Shown: positions 1 through 9,079 of the stretch, one piece after another
How the letters are laid out: every line of letters begins with the position of its first letter
Position numbering within the stretch: the first letter of the stretch is position 1
DNA from: Acrasis kona
Taxonomy: Eukaryota; Heterolobosea; Eutetramitea; Acrasida; Acrasidae
Length of the DNA: 30,175 bases
Assembly: GCA_026419775.2 (NCBI GenBank)
Contig: JAOPGA020000129.1
Span: 1-30,175, forward strand
Reading direction: 5' to 3'
Made by a program: the position numbers and the translations under genes
Notes under the pieces: model-generated
Told to the model about the DNA's origin: nothing
What the model saw: only the letters and a program-made list of their open reading frames with translations
Databases searched by the model: none

Positions 1-1329
1 GTTATACGAAGTGCACCTAAAGTCGAAACATTTAACAGCTATTGGGAGNCTTTTTATCATTCTTCCCGTCCAGTGAAACAAGTCATTACATCTGTCATGT
101 TAGTGGGGATATATCGCATCAACTCTCATTATGGGCCTTCAGCCATATCCTCGTATCGATCAATATTGGGAGCAAATAACAGACAACACAATGTACGGTA
201 ACCGAGTTATAAAGTAATTGATTAGCAGAGATAAATGGAGGTTAGTTCACAAGTACCTTCATTTTGATCCCGACTGGATGGAAGAAAAGATGAACAAAAC
301 TTCTCGGAAATTTTGGAGGCCTGCTCATGTTGTTGGTATTGATGAGTCAATGACAGCTTTCCGTGGCCAAGTATCATTCCGTCAATTTTTACCATTGAAG
401 CCAATCAAATATGGCCTAAAACAGTATTGCCTTGCAGACAAGTTAGGGTATATGTTTAGTTGGGGTTATACAGAGGATCACAATCAACACGCAAAACCGA
501 TACAATATCTATAGTAATGGATCTTGTAAAAGACTTGCCACAGGACAAAAGCTTTCTTTTAGCAACTGACAACTACTATGGTAGTCTGGCATTGGTTGAA
601 CAGTTGAACAAGGAATACAAAAACATTTACTATATCTCAACAGTCCGATCAAACAGACCAACATGGTTGTTCACTCCACTAAATAAACTCGCAAGTGCAG
701 AAACAAAGAATGTCAAAATGTCCAATCCAAATAATCAAGCATTTGCATGGTGGACAGACCCTGATCGTAAAGCATGTGCAGTTACTGTTATTGATAATAA
801 GCCTGTTAATTTTCTTGTTAACTTTGGTTATCCAAAAATTTGTGGGACTAGAAAAGAATGCATTGATTACCAACATATTTACAATCACTCAATGCATTGC
901 GTAGATATCTCAGACAACAAAATATCTATGTATTACTCACTTCCACACAGAAAAAACAAGTGGACTCGTGCGTACTTTTTTTCATTGTTACAAATCGCAA
1001 TATCAAACTCGTATATCTTGATGAAGAAACACAAGAATCTCTTAAGATTTAGCAAGTCCGATTATCTTGAATCAATTGCAACAAGTGTGATTGTAGAGAA
1101 TAAGAAATTTGTTAGAAAGCCAATTGCAAGCCACCGTTTAGTGAAGTGCGACAGATTAAAGCGATGTGCCTTCTGTAAAACCAACAGTTCTGTTACATAC
1201 AAGTGCGAACAATGCGATAAGTCATTGCATAAGAAATGTTTTGATGAGTACCATATTCACCAACGAGTTCATAATGAGTCATCAAGAATTGAAGCAGCAA
1301 GAAGAGACCGTTCCAACACAAATCAATAA
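1..1329 (+). mobile_element. Decayed piggyBac-type transposase, 5' end cut by window
   Basis: Remnant of a cut-and-paste DNA transposon. The first catalytic Asp lies in VGIDESMTAFRG (about 337-372), the second in LLATDNYYGS (about 556-585) and the third region in YNHSMHCVDISDNK (about 880-920). A C-terminal cysteine/histidine-rich zinc-binding domain (C-x2-C ... C-x2-C ... H-x3-C) lies at about 1160-1260, as is usual for piggyBac transposases. The frame is broken at least three times: a shift near 125, a TAA at 215-217, and a shift near 500 where the reading passes from the frame ending at 514 to the frame ending at 1329. All acidic catalytic positions survive but on different frames, so no active enzyme is expected. 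Terminal repeats and the N-terminus lie outside the window or are unrecognisable. Family assignment is firm from motif order and spacing. Confidence 0.85.
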
Positions 1330-1737
1330 AACACAATCTAAAGGATCAATCTATTTTTTTGTAATCGCTAAAAATGTCTTTAATAATGCCCTTTTTGAAA
1401 ATAAACTCCTTGGATTGCCCCGCCGCATTGAGTGAGTTAATGAGCCGTGGAATGGTGAAGAGCAAAGAGAAGATTTAGAACCACAAGATGCGGATATAGT
1501 TGTGCCTAACAGAATGGAGGTGATCATTCTGAACAAGACGGGGTTGAAAGGTTGGTTGCCAGAATCGGTTATTGATAGCATGGTTCGAGCGACGTCAGCG
1601 GAGAACAATACGAATGATCAAGAAATTGAAGCAGCGTTGTCCGTACATAATGCAGCCAACATTCAATACTAGCTTTAGTCGTGTCGTGTCAGAGTTCTTG
1701 AAACTATCCATAATTCCTGATGATGAGCAGAGAGACA

Positions 1738-1781
1738 GTAAGTCTTACAACACACAAAAAGTACTCAACATGTTATTGTAG
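1738..1781 (+). repeat. 44-nt repeated intron, copy 1
   Basis: Starts GTAAGTC, continues with an A/C-rich segment of 11 bases that varies between copies, and ends with 26 bases including GTACTCAACATGTTATTGTAG, split here as GTACTCAACATG and TTATTGTAG. It has canonical donor and acceptor and is exactly the same length as the copies at 1872 and 6725. It is followed by TGGGTGGTGGAG, as is the copy at 6725. Confidence 0.8.
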
Positions 1782-1871
1782 TGGGTGGTGGAGCGAATGA
1801 AACAAGTGATATTGAAGCATTGCAGAAAAAGAATGAATTGTTGCAAAAGCAGTTAGATCTACAAAAGCAGT

Positions 1872-1915
1872 GTAAGTCACACAACACAACAAAAGTACTC
1901 AACATGTTATTGTAG
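1872..1915 (+). repeat. 44-nt repeated intron, copy 2
   Basis: Same length, donor (GTAAGTCAC) and 3' half (GTACTCAACATG plus TTATTGTAG) as the other copies. The flanks differ: it is preceded by a coiled-coil-like stretch and followed directly by the Ty3/gypsy-type remnant, so here the 44 bases are shared without the downstream exon. Confidence 0.8.
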
Positions 1916-1916
1916 C

Positions 1917-2515
1917 GTTCATTCAACACATTAATTATTTCCGTCACCATTTATTAGGAAGGTTCTTCAAGTTGCACACGGATAGTAAATCATTGACGGA
2001 TGTTATGAAGTCTTTAGATGATCCAAATTCCAGAAATTCCATATTAGCTGGATGGATAGCCACCATATCAGAGTATAGTTTTGAAGTACACCACATTAAA
2101 GGAAAAGATAATGTATTGCCCGACATCTTATCACGATTAAATAAGATTACATTAGTATCGAAAGATAAAGAAGGGGAAATTATCAAAGAAGCACATCAAT
2201 CACATTGGGGAGCAAACGGAATGTACAATTACATTAGAACCACCTATGGAGATATCCGTATAAAGAATGCTATGCAGAAATGTTTAGATTATGTTAAACA
2301 ATGCGAAGTTTGCCAAAAAGTCAATAACCACCGTATTGGTTATGCCCGTTACAAGAACCGCAGTTTTGCATGCCAGGAGAACATATCAGTATAGACTTGA
2401 TGCATTTGAACGAGAGCAAAAAAGGATATTCAAAGTTGTTAGTCATGGTTGACAAGTATTCAAGATTCGTATGGTTGAAGCCAATTTTAACAAAGACAAA
2501 TTTCAGTCATAATGG
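1917..2515 (+). mobile_element. Ty3/gypsy-type LTR retroelement remnant (pol fragment), broken
   Basis: Fossil fragment of a pol region. Parts in order: the C-terminal half of an RNase H domain (containing KLHTDSKSLTDV and later HHIKGKDNVLPDILSR), an integrase-type H2C2 zinc-binding module (paired His near 2190-2205, C-x2-C at QCEVCQK near 2310), and the start of an integrase catalytic core (SIDLMHLNESKKGYSKLLV). It is broken, with at least two breaks, and truncated on both sides; gag, protease and reverse transcriptase are absent and no LTRs are seen in the window. Age cannot be estimated without paired LTRs. Confidence 0.8.
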
Positions 2516-3093
2516 CGCCTTTTGGTTCTGGTCATTAGATGGTCCTATCGACCAAAAGGTTAAGAGTTTGGAAATTTTAGATTCTTCATTTGCTGGTGGA
2601 ACGTTCTGAGGAGGTCAAAGTAATAACATTCACTTTTCTGATGATTCTATTGATAATGTTCCTTATGCTTTAGAAGTGGAGAGTGTAACCGGTCAAGCTT
2701 ACTTTACTATGTGGTGGCCAAGAATGTTGAAAAGACTGATTCATAGTTGTCAACCTAATTTTAAGTTTGTAGTGGAGTCTGGATGTATGTAGTGGATAGA
2801 ATAGCACGAGTTGTTAATAAATGTTGATTTTCAATTGTTGCTTGTGTGAATAACAGTGTATTACCTCTGCATTGTTTTGTGTCAGGAGAGGTTCGTAGAA
2901 ATTGAACCCTTTCCAAAGGAACAATGAATATTTGATTCGGTCAACGTTGGCAAGGGATTCCTGCTGTGAATCATTAACCTTGGTCCATAAATGTATCCGA
3001 TTCGGATTGATTCAATTTATAGTGCGAACCCTATCCAAAAATTCATCAAACGGCTCATTCTCTATCATCTCAAGCGGCTCATTTTCTATTACA
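2516..3093. other. No recognised gene; short open stretch near 2610-2790
   Basis: A coding-like plus-strand stretch (about 2516-2792, including QAYFTMWWPRMLKRL) follows the retroelement remnant but matches no family I recognise. It could be part of the same debris or a host gene fragment. From 2793 to 3093 I see only AT-rich sequence with no convincing frame, RNA gene or repeat. Confidence 0.4.
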
Positions 3094-3961
3094 TCAAGTT
3101 CTTGTCGATTTCTTTTGTTTGTGGTTTTCGTCCGCATAATGTGCTTCGTCGTTAAAATCATACCAATCGTAACCACCCATCTCTAGAAGTTCTTCTTGGT
3201 TTTTGTCTTGAGACTCAGGCTCATACTTAGCTTGGGCAAGACTCAACAGCTGCAAGAGAGACTGTTTGTACGTTTTAGTACCACATTTTTTTGCCAACCC
3301 TTTGTTGTATCAAAGCGGAAGACAGAAACATCGTCTCCTGCTCCTGATAAGCGCAAACCAGTTGAAGCGGATATGTTTTTACCCTTCTTTTTTGGATCCT
3401 CCATCTTTATAAGAGCTGCATCCAGACTCTCAAAATGTTTGACAACGGCGGCTCTCTTTGTTTCCATCCTCAAATTTAACAACTAACAAAGGGTTGATTA
3501 CGTCAGTTACTACAACCTTTTGACTGTCATCAGGTAAACAAAACGGAACGAGTAAATGTTTGACACAACACAAATGTACTGCAACTATGGACTCCTCATC
3601 TGCTCTATCGCGTACCTTTCTCTTTCAACCTTCTTCTTGTGTACGAGTGCATTAGTCAGAATCAACTCATTGCTGGGGTCAACAGGTTGAAATTGTTTCT
3701 CCAAATCTGCAATCCTGNATTAATGTGATTAATTTGAGGACGCTGACCAAGATAAAGCGGCTATCTTGTATGGGTGAGACAGAGGTGAAACACCCTCACA
3801 CAACACGTTGTTGGTGGTGCGATAGGCGTAAGTTTAGCACCAATTGACAAAAGGCCAGGTTCCATGATAATTGTTGTGTGAAACAAACCATTAAAAACGT
3901 CTCCCACTACCTCCAACATCTTTTCTTGTCGCAATCTATTGTAATCAAGGTGACATTTCAA
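3094..3961 (-). pseudogene. Decayed unrecognised minus-strand gene
   Basis: Several minus-strand reading stretches lie end to end but in changing frames: 3961 down to about 3790 (starts MKCHLDYNRLRQEK), about 3700 to 3600 (charged, coiled-coil-like), about 3590 to 3430 (contains VVVTDVINPLLVVKFEDG), 3482 to about 3290 (contains LDAALIKMEDPKKKGK), and 3297 to 3094 (contains GGYDWYDFNDEAHYADEN). At least one shift falls at a run of seven T on the plus strand near 3287-3293. A plain GT-AG intron chain joining these pieces is not evident. Composition looks coding throughout, so a decayed host gene is the likeliest reading; the function is unknown. One base near 3717 is unresolved. Confidence 0.35.
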
Positions 3962-3962
3962 T

Positions 3963-4091
3963 GTCCTGGTGAGAATTTAATTGTCAGGTGAGAATTTTAA
4001 TTGCCGGGTGAGGATTTTAATTGCCAGGTGAGAAATAACCTATTCGCGATTTTAATTGCCGGGTGAAGAATTTAATTGCCAGGTGAGAAAC
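3963..4091. repeat. Imperfect 20-bp tandem repeat
   Basis: About six units of GCCAGGTGAGAATTTTAATT and variants (GTC or GCC start, CAGG, CGGG or CTGG core). Units begin near 3963, 3983, 4003, 4023, 4058 and 4078; the fourth carries a 15-base insertion. The array ends about 65 bp before the start codon of the Crinkler-type gene, so it lies in its promoter or 5' leader. Confidence 0.85.
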
Positions 4092-4157
4092 CTCCAATTC
4101 CGATTTATAGTTGTCAAGTCAATCAAAAAATAATCAACAAAGAAAAGTGTGAAGGTG

Positions 4158-7019
4158 ATGGGCGAAAGACTGCTATGTGAGAAGTATCTAAAGATAATTA
4201 AAAATGTGACGGATGAGGAGAACAAGATACCAGTTTTAAAACTGAACGCACCCATTGACAAGGATAAACAAAAAGAACTTTTAGGAGATTTCTACAAGGA
4301 TGGTGTTTCTCTTCCAATTAGGCACGACAATATTGACATGCTTTTGTACGCACTTACCAAAGAAGAAGGTGGAGGCGAAGAAGAATACCATTGGTTATCC
4401 AAACAAGATGCTCAAGTTCCAAACGTGTATATTGGAGTGAGTGGAGCAGGAAAAACTCATCAAATTTTCAGGCACGCCAGAGAGTGCTATGTATGCTACT
4501 CGACGGCGGGTGATTTTTCACTTGAGAAAGATGCATATGTGGGAAAATTGAAGAAGTTGTTACAAAATATCAACATGGAAAACAATCCGATCGAACTGAA
4601 AGTATCGAAAGCTTGGAGTACATGCATACTGGCAACCACGGTGAAGCTGTTGTGCTTGGCTCATTTACTCGAGTATAAACACATTGACCCGAAAGCATTT
4701 CTCATTAGCCAACTAAACAGTAGCTCAATTTACTACTCGCGTTGCCTACACCGTTGCTACCACGAAACTAAATTCGAAACAGAACTTACCAGCGATTTGA
4801 TCTTTGAAGCATATAAGATGGCTCTAGAGAGAATCAAGGATAGCCGATACAAAAAAATTGGATTCGCTTTGGATGAGGCGCAACTCTTAAAAGATGATTA
4901 TCCTGACTTGTAAGCTCAAAAGACAACAAATACTAGTAAATTTTAGATTCATAGCAGAGGAAGCACCTTCACGTCCCGAATCGTACGATTTGAAACGAAA
5001 CTTTTTGTATGGATGGTCAGGTGTGGTCAACCTCATGAAGAAGTGGGATTATGTCGCATTCGCCGGCACAGACCTTCAGCTGCAAGACGCCCAAATAGTT
5101 TTCCAGAGCATTACCGGTAGGAATCTTCCGATTAAAGTGCGTACCCGTTATTCCCCCCTGCCTGATGGCGAATCAGTCAAAAACGAACTCGAGTCCATTA
5201 TTAATCTCGAAAATGTGGATAAAAAAAGATTGAGCCCATATTTTGATCTCATAAAGGGAAGGCGCCGCAACACTATGCTGGTGTTACAGTATATAAAGAA
5301 AGGTAGCAATGGATCAACTAATGACCTGATTGATGCCATACGATCGGCGTATCAAGAGAACTACAAAATCCTCGTTCAAAGGTTTAAGGCAAGAACGTTT
5401 AGTAATTCCGCCATCCAAAACATTACGCAAAGTCTGTCTACGATGGTTATTATGAGCACATTGGATCAAAAAGTGAGATTTTCTACTAAAAACCTTATCG
5501 ATTTTACCAGAATTGGTGTTTGTTATTTGGATAATGATAGTGACGCAAAAGATGCTGAACTTGTTTATGAATTAGTGGAGCCCCTATCGTTCTCTATTGT
5601 GAAAGGAATCATCAATTATTTAGCACCAAATCAAAGCCAAGATTTGTTAAAGTTGGTCGCAGTGAGTCTCTGCGACGAGTACGAAAAAAATCCGTCCGGT
5701 GGTGACCCTTTCGAGCGACTTGTGGCGTACTCCCTGACTCAAGAGGGCATCATGAAAGCGTTGATCGAACACAAAAAAGTCGAAGTTGTGAGGGGCGATG
5801 AACAATTATCAACTGATTGGATTGAAGCCATGCATTTCACTTCAGTGACGGAGGGTACATCACTTGGCCTCATTCTTGAACCTCTTCAAGATTTAATTGT
5901 AAAGAAAGAACAAGTCTTAACTGTGGAGGACTTGCCTATAATCATCGGAGCTTTTGAAATCAAAGGGATAAAACAAGATGATGAACAAGAGATGGAAGAA
6001 GATCAAGACGAGATGGAAGAGGATCAAGACGAGATAGACCAGGAAGAGGATCTAGACAAAGCGGGCGTCTTGTTGTTAGACGAGGAAACAAGAAGAACAG
6101 ATTATAAAGTTGCTCTACAGATGATAAAAGAAATGTCTAATAGTCACAAGTTAAATTCAATTTACAAATGTGGTGAAATGGTCGGTGCGGATTTTTTTGG
6201 TGCGGACAAGTTTTCTGGTAAAATCAATAAAGTATTAGTATCATGCAAGTCTCATAAAAGAAAAGTCGATACTAAAGAGACGATCAAAAACAGACTACAA
6301 CTCACGCACCAATTCTACAAAAGAAAAGCTAATCTCGACGCCATTGAAAATCAAAGAAAGAGACACAAGAAAGAAAATAAGCAAATCAAAGACTTGGTAG
6401 ATCAAGAAACAATAATCCTTCAAAACCAAAGAACTCCAGGTCACGAGACATATGACGAAATTGATAAAAAATTCAACAACACCTTGTTGATGAGCGTAGT
6501 ACTTAAACAACCGTCAAATGATTATGGATGCTCTATTCAAAAGGAGCACCTCTCGAAAAATCAGGCATATATAAGTCTTCATATAGACAACATAGATGCA
6601 TTGGTTGGTAAAGACATCAAAAACATAATTGTTGCAATTCAAAAGCAAAGAAATATACGACCGGGAGGCGGCGAGAATCCTAAGCCTCCCAAAATCGGAT
6701 TTGAATGTTTGAGAACGAATGAAAGTAAGTCACACACAACACAAAAAGTACTCAACATGTTATTGTAGTGGGTGGTGGAGGTCAGAGACAAGAGCAGGTC
6801 AATGTACTAAGAGTGACTGTGACTGATGCGGAAGGTGATTCTGTGGCGTTGGAATCTGATACATTTGAAGAGCTGAAGAGTATAATCGAAGAAGCAGTGG
6901 GTTATGAAGTGGTGAAAGTGAAATATGATGGAGGTGTCATAAAAAGCGCAAATAATTTCAATTCAGTAATGAGAGAGTTAAACGGAAGAAGAATGAACGT
7001 TGAAGTTGAGAAGAAATGA
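4158..7019 (+). CDS. Crinkler-type protein: P-loop NTPase, nuclease-like region, C-terminal ubiquitin-like domain
   Basis: Three exons (4158-4909, 4947-6724, 6769-7019; introns of 37 and 44 nt, phases 2 and 1) give 926 residues. ATG 4158 is the first ATG of the open frame. Seen: Walker A GVSGAGKT (93-100), Walker B FALDEAQ (about 236-242), a sensor-like FAGTDL after WSGVVNLMKKWDYV, and LIKGRRRNTMLVLQYI, which resembles the LLRGRPRW segment of Crinkler (CRN/CR) ATPases. A very acidic stretch (about 595-622) contains a 21-bp internal repeat. GADFFG followed by VLVSCKSHK (about 663-685) resembles a PD-(D/E)xK nuclease core, as in CR-type proteins. The last exon encodes a MGGGG linker and about 75 residues predicted as a ubiquitin-like fold, at the C-terminus rather than the N-terminus where CRN header domains normally sit. 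No signal peptide. An AATAAA at 7035-7040 may serve polyadenylation. Cellular role unknown; the CR family acts in inter-organism or intragenomic conflict. Confidence 0.75.
6725..6768 (+). repeat. 44-nt repeated intron, copy 3 (last intron of the Crinkler-type gene)
   Basis: GTAAGTCACACACAACAC, then a 26-base 3' part matching copy 1, ending TTATTGTAG. Removing it joins A (6724) to TG (6769-6770) and keeps the frame into the ubiquitin-like exon, so it behaves as a real phase-1 intron. The downstream TGGGTGGTGGAG is shared with copy 1. Confidence 0.85.
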
Positions 7020-7318
7020 ATTACAATGTGGTCAAATAAAGTTCAGTCGTCAGTATAAAACACAAGGTTATGTTGCACGTCTAGGCATTTTGGGATGAGT
7101 TCACATCTTCAAATTCCGCGTAAAAGTAATATCAGTTTTCAACATTGGGTGTTCTTTGTAATCCTTTAATATTTAACCAATTTCCAAAACATATCCAAGC
7201 AGCAGGATCACTTTCGAAAGTGGCACACAGCAAGCATCAATCATACAAATAAAATGTATTTTTATTTTAGTTTGCCAAAATTGTACACTGATCCACTTAC
7301 TTATTCGTTCAGAAGAAA
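7020..7318. other. Intergenic; probable polyadenylation signals only
   Basis: Between the Crinkler-type gene and tRNA-Asp. AATAAA at 7035-7040 suits the plus-strand gene. An A/T-rich tract at about 7240-7270 contains AATAAA on the minus strand and could serve the RGG-box ORF by reading past the tRNA. Nothing else recognised. Confidence 0.4.
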
Positions 7319-7389
7319 TCAGCACTAGTATAGTGGTAGAATACAAGACTGTCACTCTTGTGACCGGGGTTCGATTCCCCGGTGCTGAG
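7319..7389 (+). tRNA. tRNA-Asp (GTC)
   Basis: 71 nt, no intron. Acceptor stem TCAGCAC (7319-7325) pairs perfectly with GTGCTGA (7382-7388), with discriminator G. The D arm carries AGTGGTAGA (box A). The anticodon stem CAAGA/TCTTG closes the loop CTGTCAC with anticodon GTC at 7351-7353. The T arm is CCGGGGTTCGATTCCCCGG (box B GGTTCGATTCC). CCA is not encoded, as expected for a nuclear gene. Confidence 0.97.
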
Positions 7390-7396
7390 TTTTTTT
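7390..7396 (+). terminator. RNA polymerase III T-run terminator
   Basis: Seven T directly after the tRNA-Asp discriminator base. Confidence 0.85.
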
Positions 7397-7460
7397 CAGA
7401 TATCGTCGGCATTACTACTGCTAGACTTTCGGGTGACCTCATTTATAAAAGTAATGTTGT

Positions 7461-8840
7461 TTATACGTGCAAAAAGTGTCTTTGGAAGTGAGGCTTTGAG
7501 AAATGTGGGAAGTGCATGCCGTGAGTGTTTTGATTGCTGAGACAATAAATAGATCCAGTACTGGTGGCAGCAGGCTGTTCATTGTTGCTTCCTCTGCCTC
7601 TATTTCCTCTACCTCTGCCACCATAACCGCGGCCACGGGGGTTGCCTCCTCCTCGACCTTGGAAACCTCCCCGATAACTTCCTCGATCGCCATTATAATA
7701 TCCTCTACCTCGTGTTCCTCTACCTCGAAATGAACTGCGATCATAATATTCTTGGTTATGGCGATTGAGATTCGGTGTTTCAATATTTTGAATAACTTGT
7801 TCGACCACCGCTCTCCTTTCCGCCGCATTTAATGTGTTGTTGATGTTTGTGTAGAATCCACCATCTGAAACATTGACCTCACTCATGGCATTTTTGTAGT
7901 CTATTTTCTTAAAGATTGTGAATATTGATGTTAGTGCTGACCGGACAGCAACTTGTTGCATTGCAGCTTCCAGGTACTCCGTGTTGTTGAATGGAGACAC
8001 ACCCTCATCTGCTGAGTAACCCTCAATGGATTGGAGTAGACTCTCAGACAGTCTCCCGATGGTTTGTAATTGATTGTAGCATTCCTCGATAGCCGAAGCC
8101 GCAACGCCAATACGATCCTCTGGAATGTAAACCTTACCAATCTTCGTCTTCAAAGAGCTGGTCGCTGGTTGATTATACTGAGTGGACCGAGTTTCCGAGT
8201 TCGGCAACAATGGGCCTTTTTCACATTTTGTCCTCAAATCCGGATCCAGGATGTTGAGAGCGTTGAAACGCTTGTCATATGGTATGTCATAAAACCTACG
8301 AAACTTCTTCGTAATTTGCTCCGCAGTGTCCTCCTGTAGCTTCGGGGTGCTTCCGACTAAATTGCTCAACATTCTCAGTGAGGGGTGAGCACGTGCTTCT
8401 TCAAAGTCCGAAAACCCCATCTCGGTGGTATCGCTATATAACCTTTTCATCCTTTTGAATTCCATGAACTCTTGGTGTTCAGAAAAGGTAGATTGACTTG
8501 TTTGTTGTATTGGTTGTTGTTGTGGAGTGATATGAGAATTTACCACAGGAGGAGTGGCTGCGTTAGATTGTTGTTGAGTAAATGATGATGGTGCTGGTGG
8601 TTGTGGAGTAGTCTGTTGCGGAATTAATGGTGGTAGTGTTGTTTGTGGTGTTGGTGGTATTGGAGCAGTCTGTTGCTGAATTAATGGTGGTGTATGAGTG
8701 AAAGTAAATGGAGCTGAGAAATCAAAAGAGTTTCCCGGCAACCTTCCTACCGACGACTGGCTGTTGTTGTTGAGTAGAGGGGAGGAGTTGTTGACCTGAG
8801 GGTTGATATTATTAGCTGAGTTGTCGGTTGCGCCAGTCAT
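7461..8840 (-). CDS. Gln/Pro-rich RGG-box protein, possibly a Gag-like ORF
   Basis: One uninterrupted frame of 459 residues that looks whole. The N-terminal third is low complexity, rich in Gln, Pro, Asn and Thr. The middle (about 125-365) looks helical and globular, with KFRRFYDIPYDKRFNAL and several leucine-rich helices (EECYNQLQTIGRLSESLLQS). The C-terminal part (about 370-425) is a dense RGG/RGRG box typical of RNA binding, followed by a short tail containing His and Phe. No catalytic domain. The layout (disordered N-terminus, helical core, basic Gly/Arg nucleic-acid-binding tail) resembles Gag proteins of retroelements such as DIRS-like ones, but no reverse transcriptase or recombinase lies nearby, so a host RNA-binding protein is equally possible. 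Its 3' end is 71 bp from tRNA-Asp. Upstream of the ATG lie the hairpins and compound repeats at 9011-9684. Confidence 0.6.
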   Translation of the reverse strand: MTGATDNSANNINPQVNNSSPLLNNNSQSSVGRLPGNSFDFSAPFTFTHTPPLIQQQTAPIPPTPQTTLPPLIPQQTTPQPPAPSSFTQQQSNAATPPVVNSHITPQQQPIQQTSQSTFSEHQEFMEFKRMKRLYSDTTEMGFSDFEEARAHPSLRMLSNLVGSTPKLQEDTAEQITKKFRRFYDIPYDKRFNALNILDPDLRTKCEKGPLLPNSETRSTQYNQPATSSLKTKIGKVYIPEDRIGVAASAIEECYNQLQTIGRLSESLLQSIEGYSADEGVSPFNNTEYLEAAMQQVAVRSALTSIFTIFKKIDYKNAMSEVNVSDGGFYTNINNTLNAAERRAVVEQVIQNIETPNLNRHNQEYYDRSSFRGRGTRGRGYYNGDRGSYRGGFQGRGGGNPRGRGYGGRGRGNRGRGSNNEQPAATSTGSIYCLSNQNTHGMHFPHFSKPHFQRHFLHV

Positions 8841-9010
8841 CGATAGGAAGGTGTGTTAGTGTAACTTGGTTTGTTTTGTTCCGCATGTGAAATCAACCCA
8901 ACTCGTGGCCAACCATTATATTGTCCAGACCTACCTTGTAAACGAGATGAGAGGTCAACCTACGGCATGTGGCATGTGAACACCTAGAACGGTGAACGCA
9001 ACAGGCAAGG

Positions 9011-9036
9011 AAATGTGCTGGTTCCACAGCACATTT
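9011..9036. other. Perfect hairpin, 10-bp stem
   Basis: AAATGTGCTG (9011-9020) pairs perfectly with CAGCACATTT (9027-9036) across the loop GTTCCA. It lies about 170 bp upstream of the RGG-box ORF start and 43 bp from the hairpin array at 9080, so it may sit in the same leader or belong to the same element. Confidence 0.75.
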
Positions 9037-9079
9037 TAATCTTAACAAGAACATCTCAAGACAAGAATTGCACTTTTTT

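Larger units (their letters stand above)
1436..1915 (+). pseudogene. Unrecognised gene fragment with two repeated 44-nt introns
   Basis: Coding-like stretches run from about 1442 to 1672 and from about 1674 to 1737, followed by an intron-like repeat (1738-1781), a short exon-like piece (1782-1871) rich in Glu, Lys, Leu and Gln that would form a coiled coil, and a second copy of the intron-like repeat (1872-1915). The exon after the first copy begins with the same 12 bases (TGGGTGGTGGAG) as the last exon of the Crinkler-type gene at 6769, so this is probably debris of a related gene. No domain is recognised. No intact gene can be built from it here, and it ends directly against the retroelement remnant. 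Confidence 0.45.

Noticed and set aside
3963-4091. CRISPR-like array
   Set aside because: The units are contiguous 20-bp tandem copies without unique spacers, and the genome is eukaryotic.
7439-7828. Acidic 129-residue minus-strand frame
   Set aside because: It overlaps the RGG-box ORF in another frame; its Glu/Val/Ala repeats are the shadow of the Gly/Arg codons.
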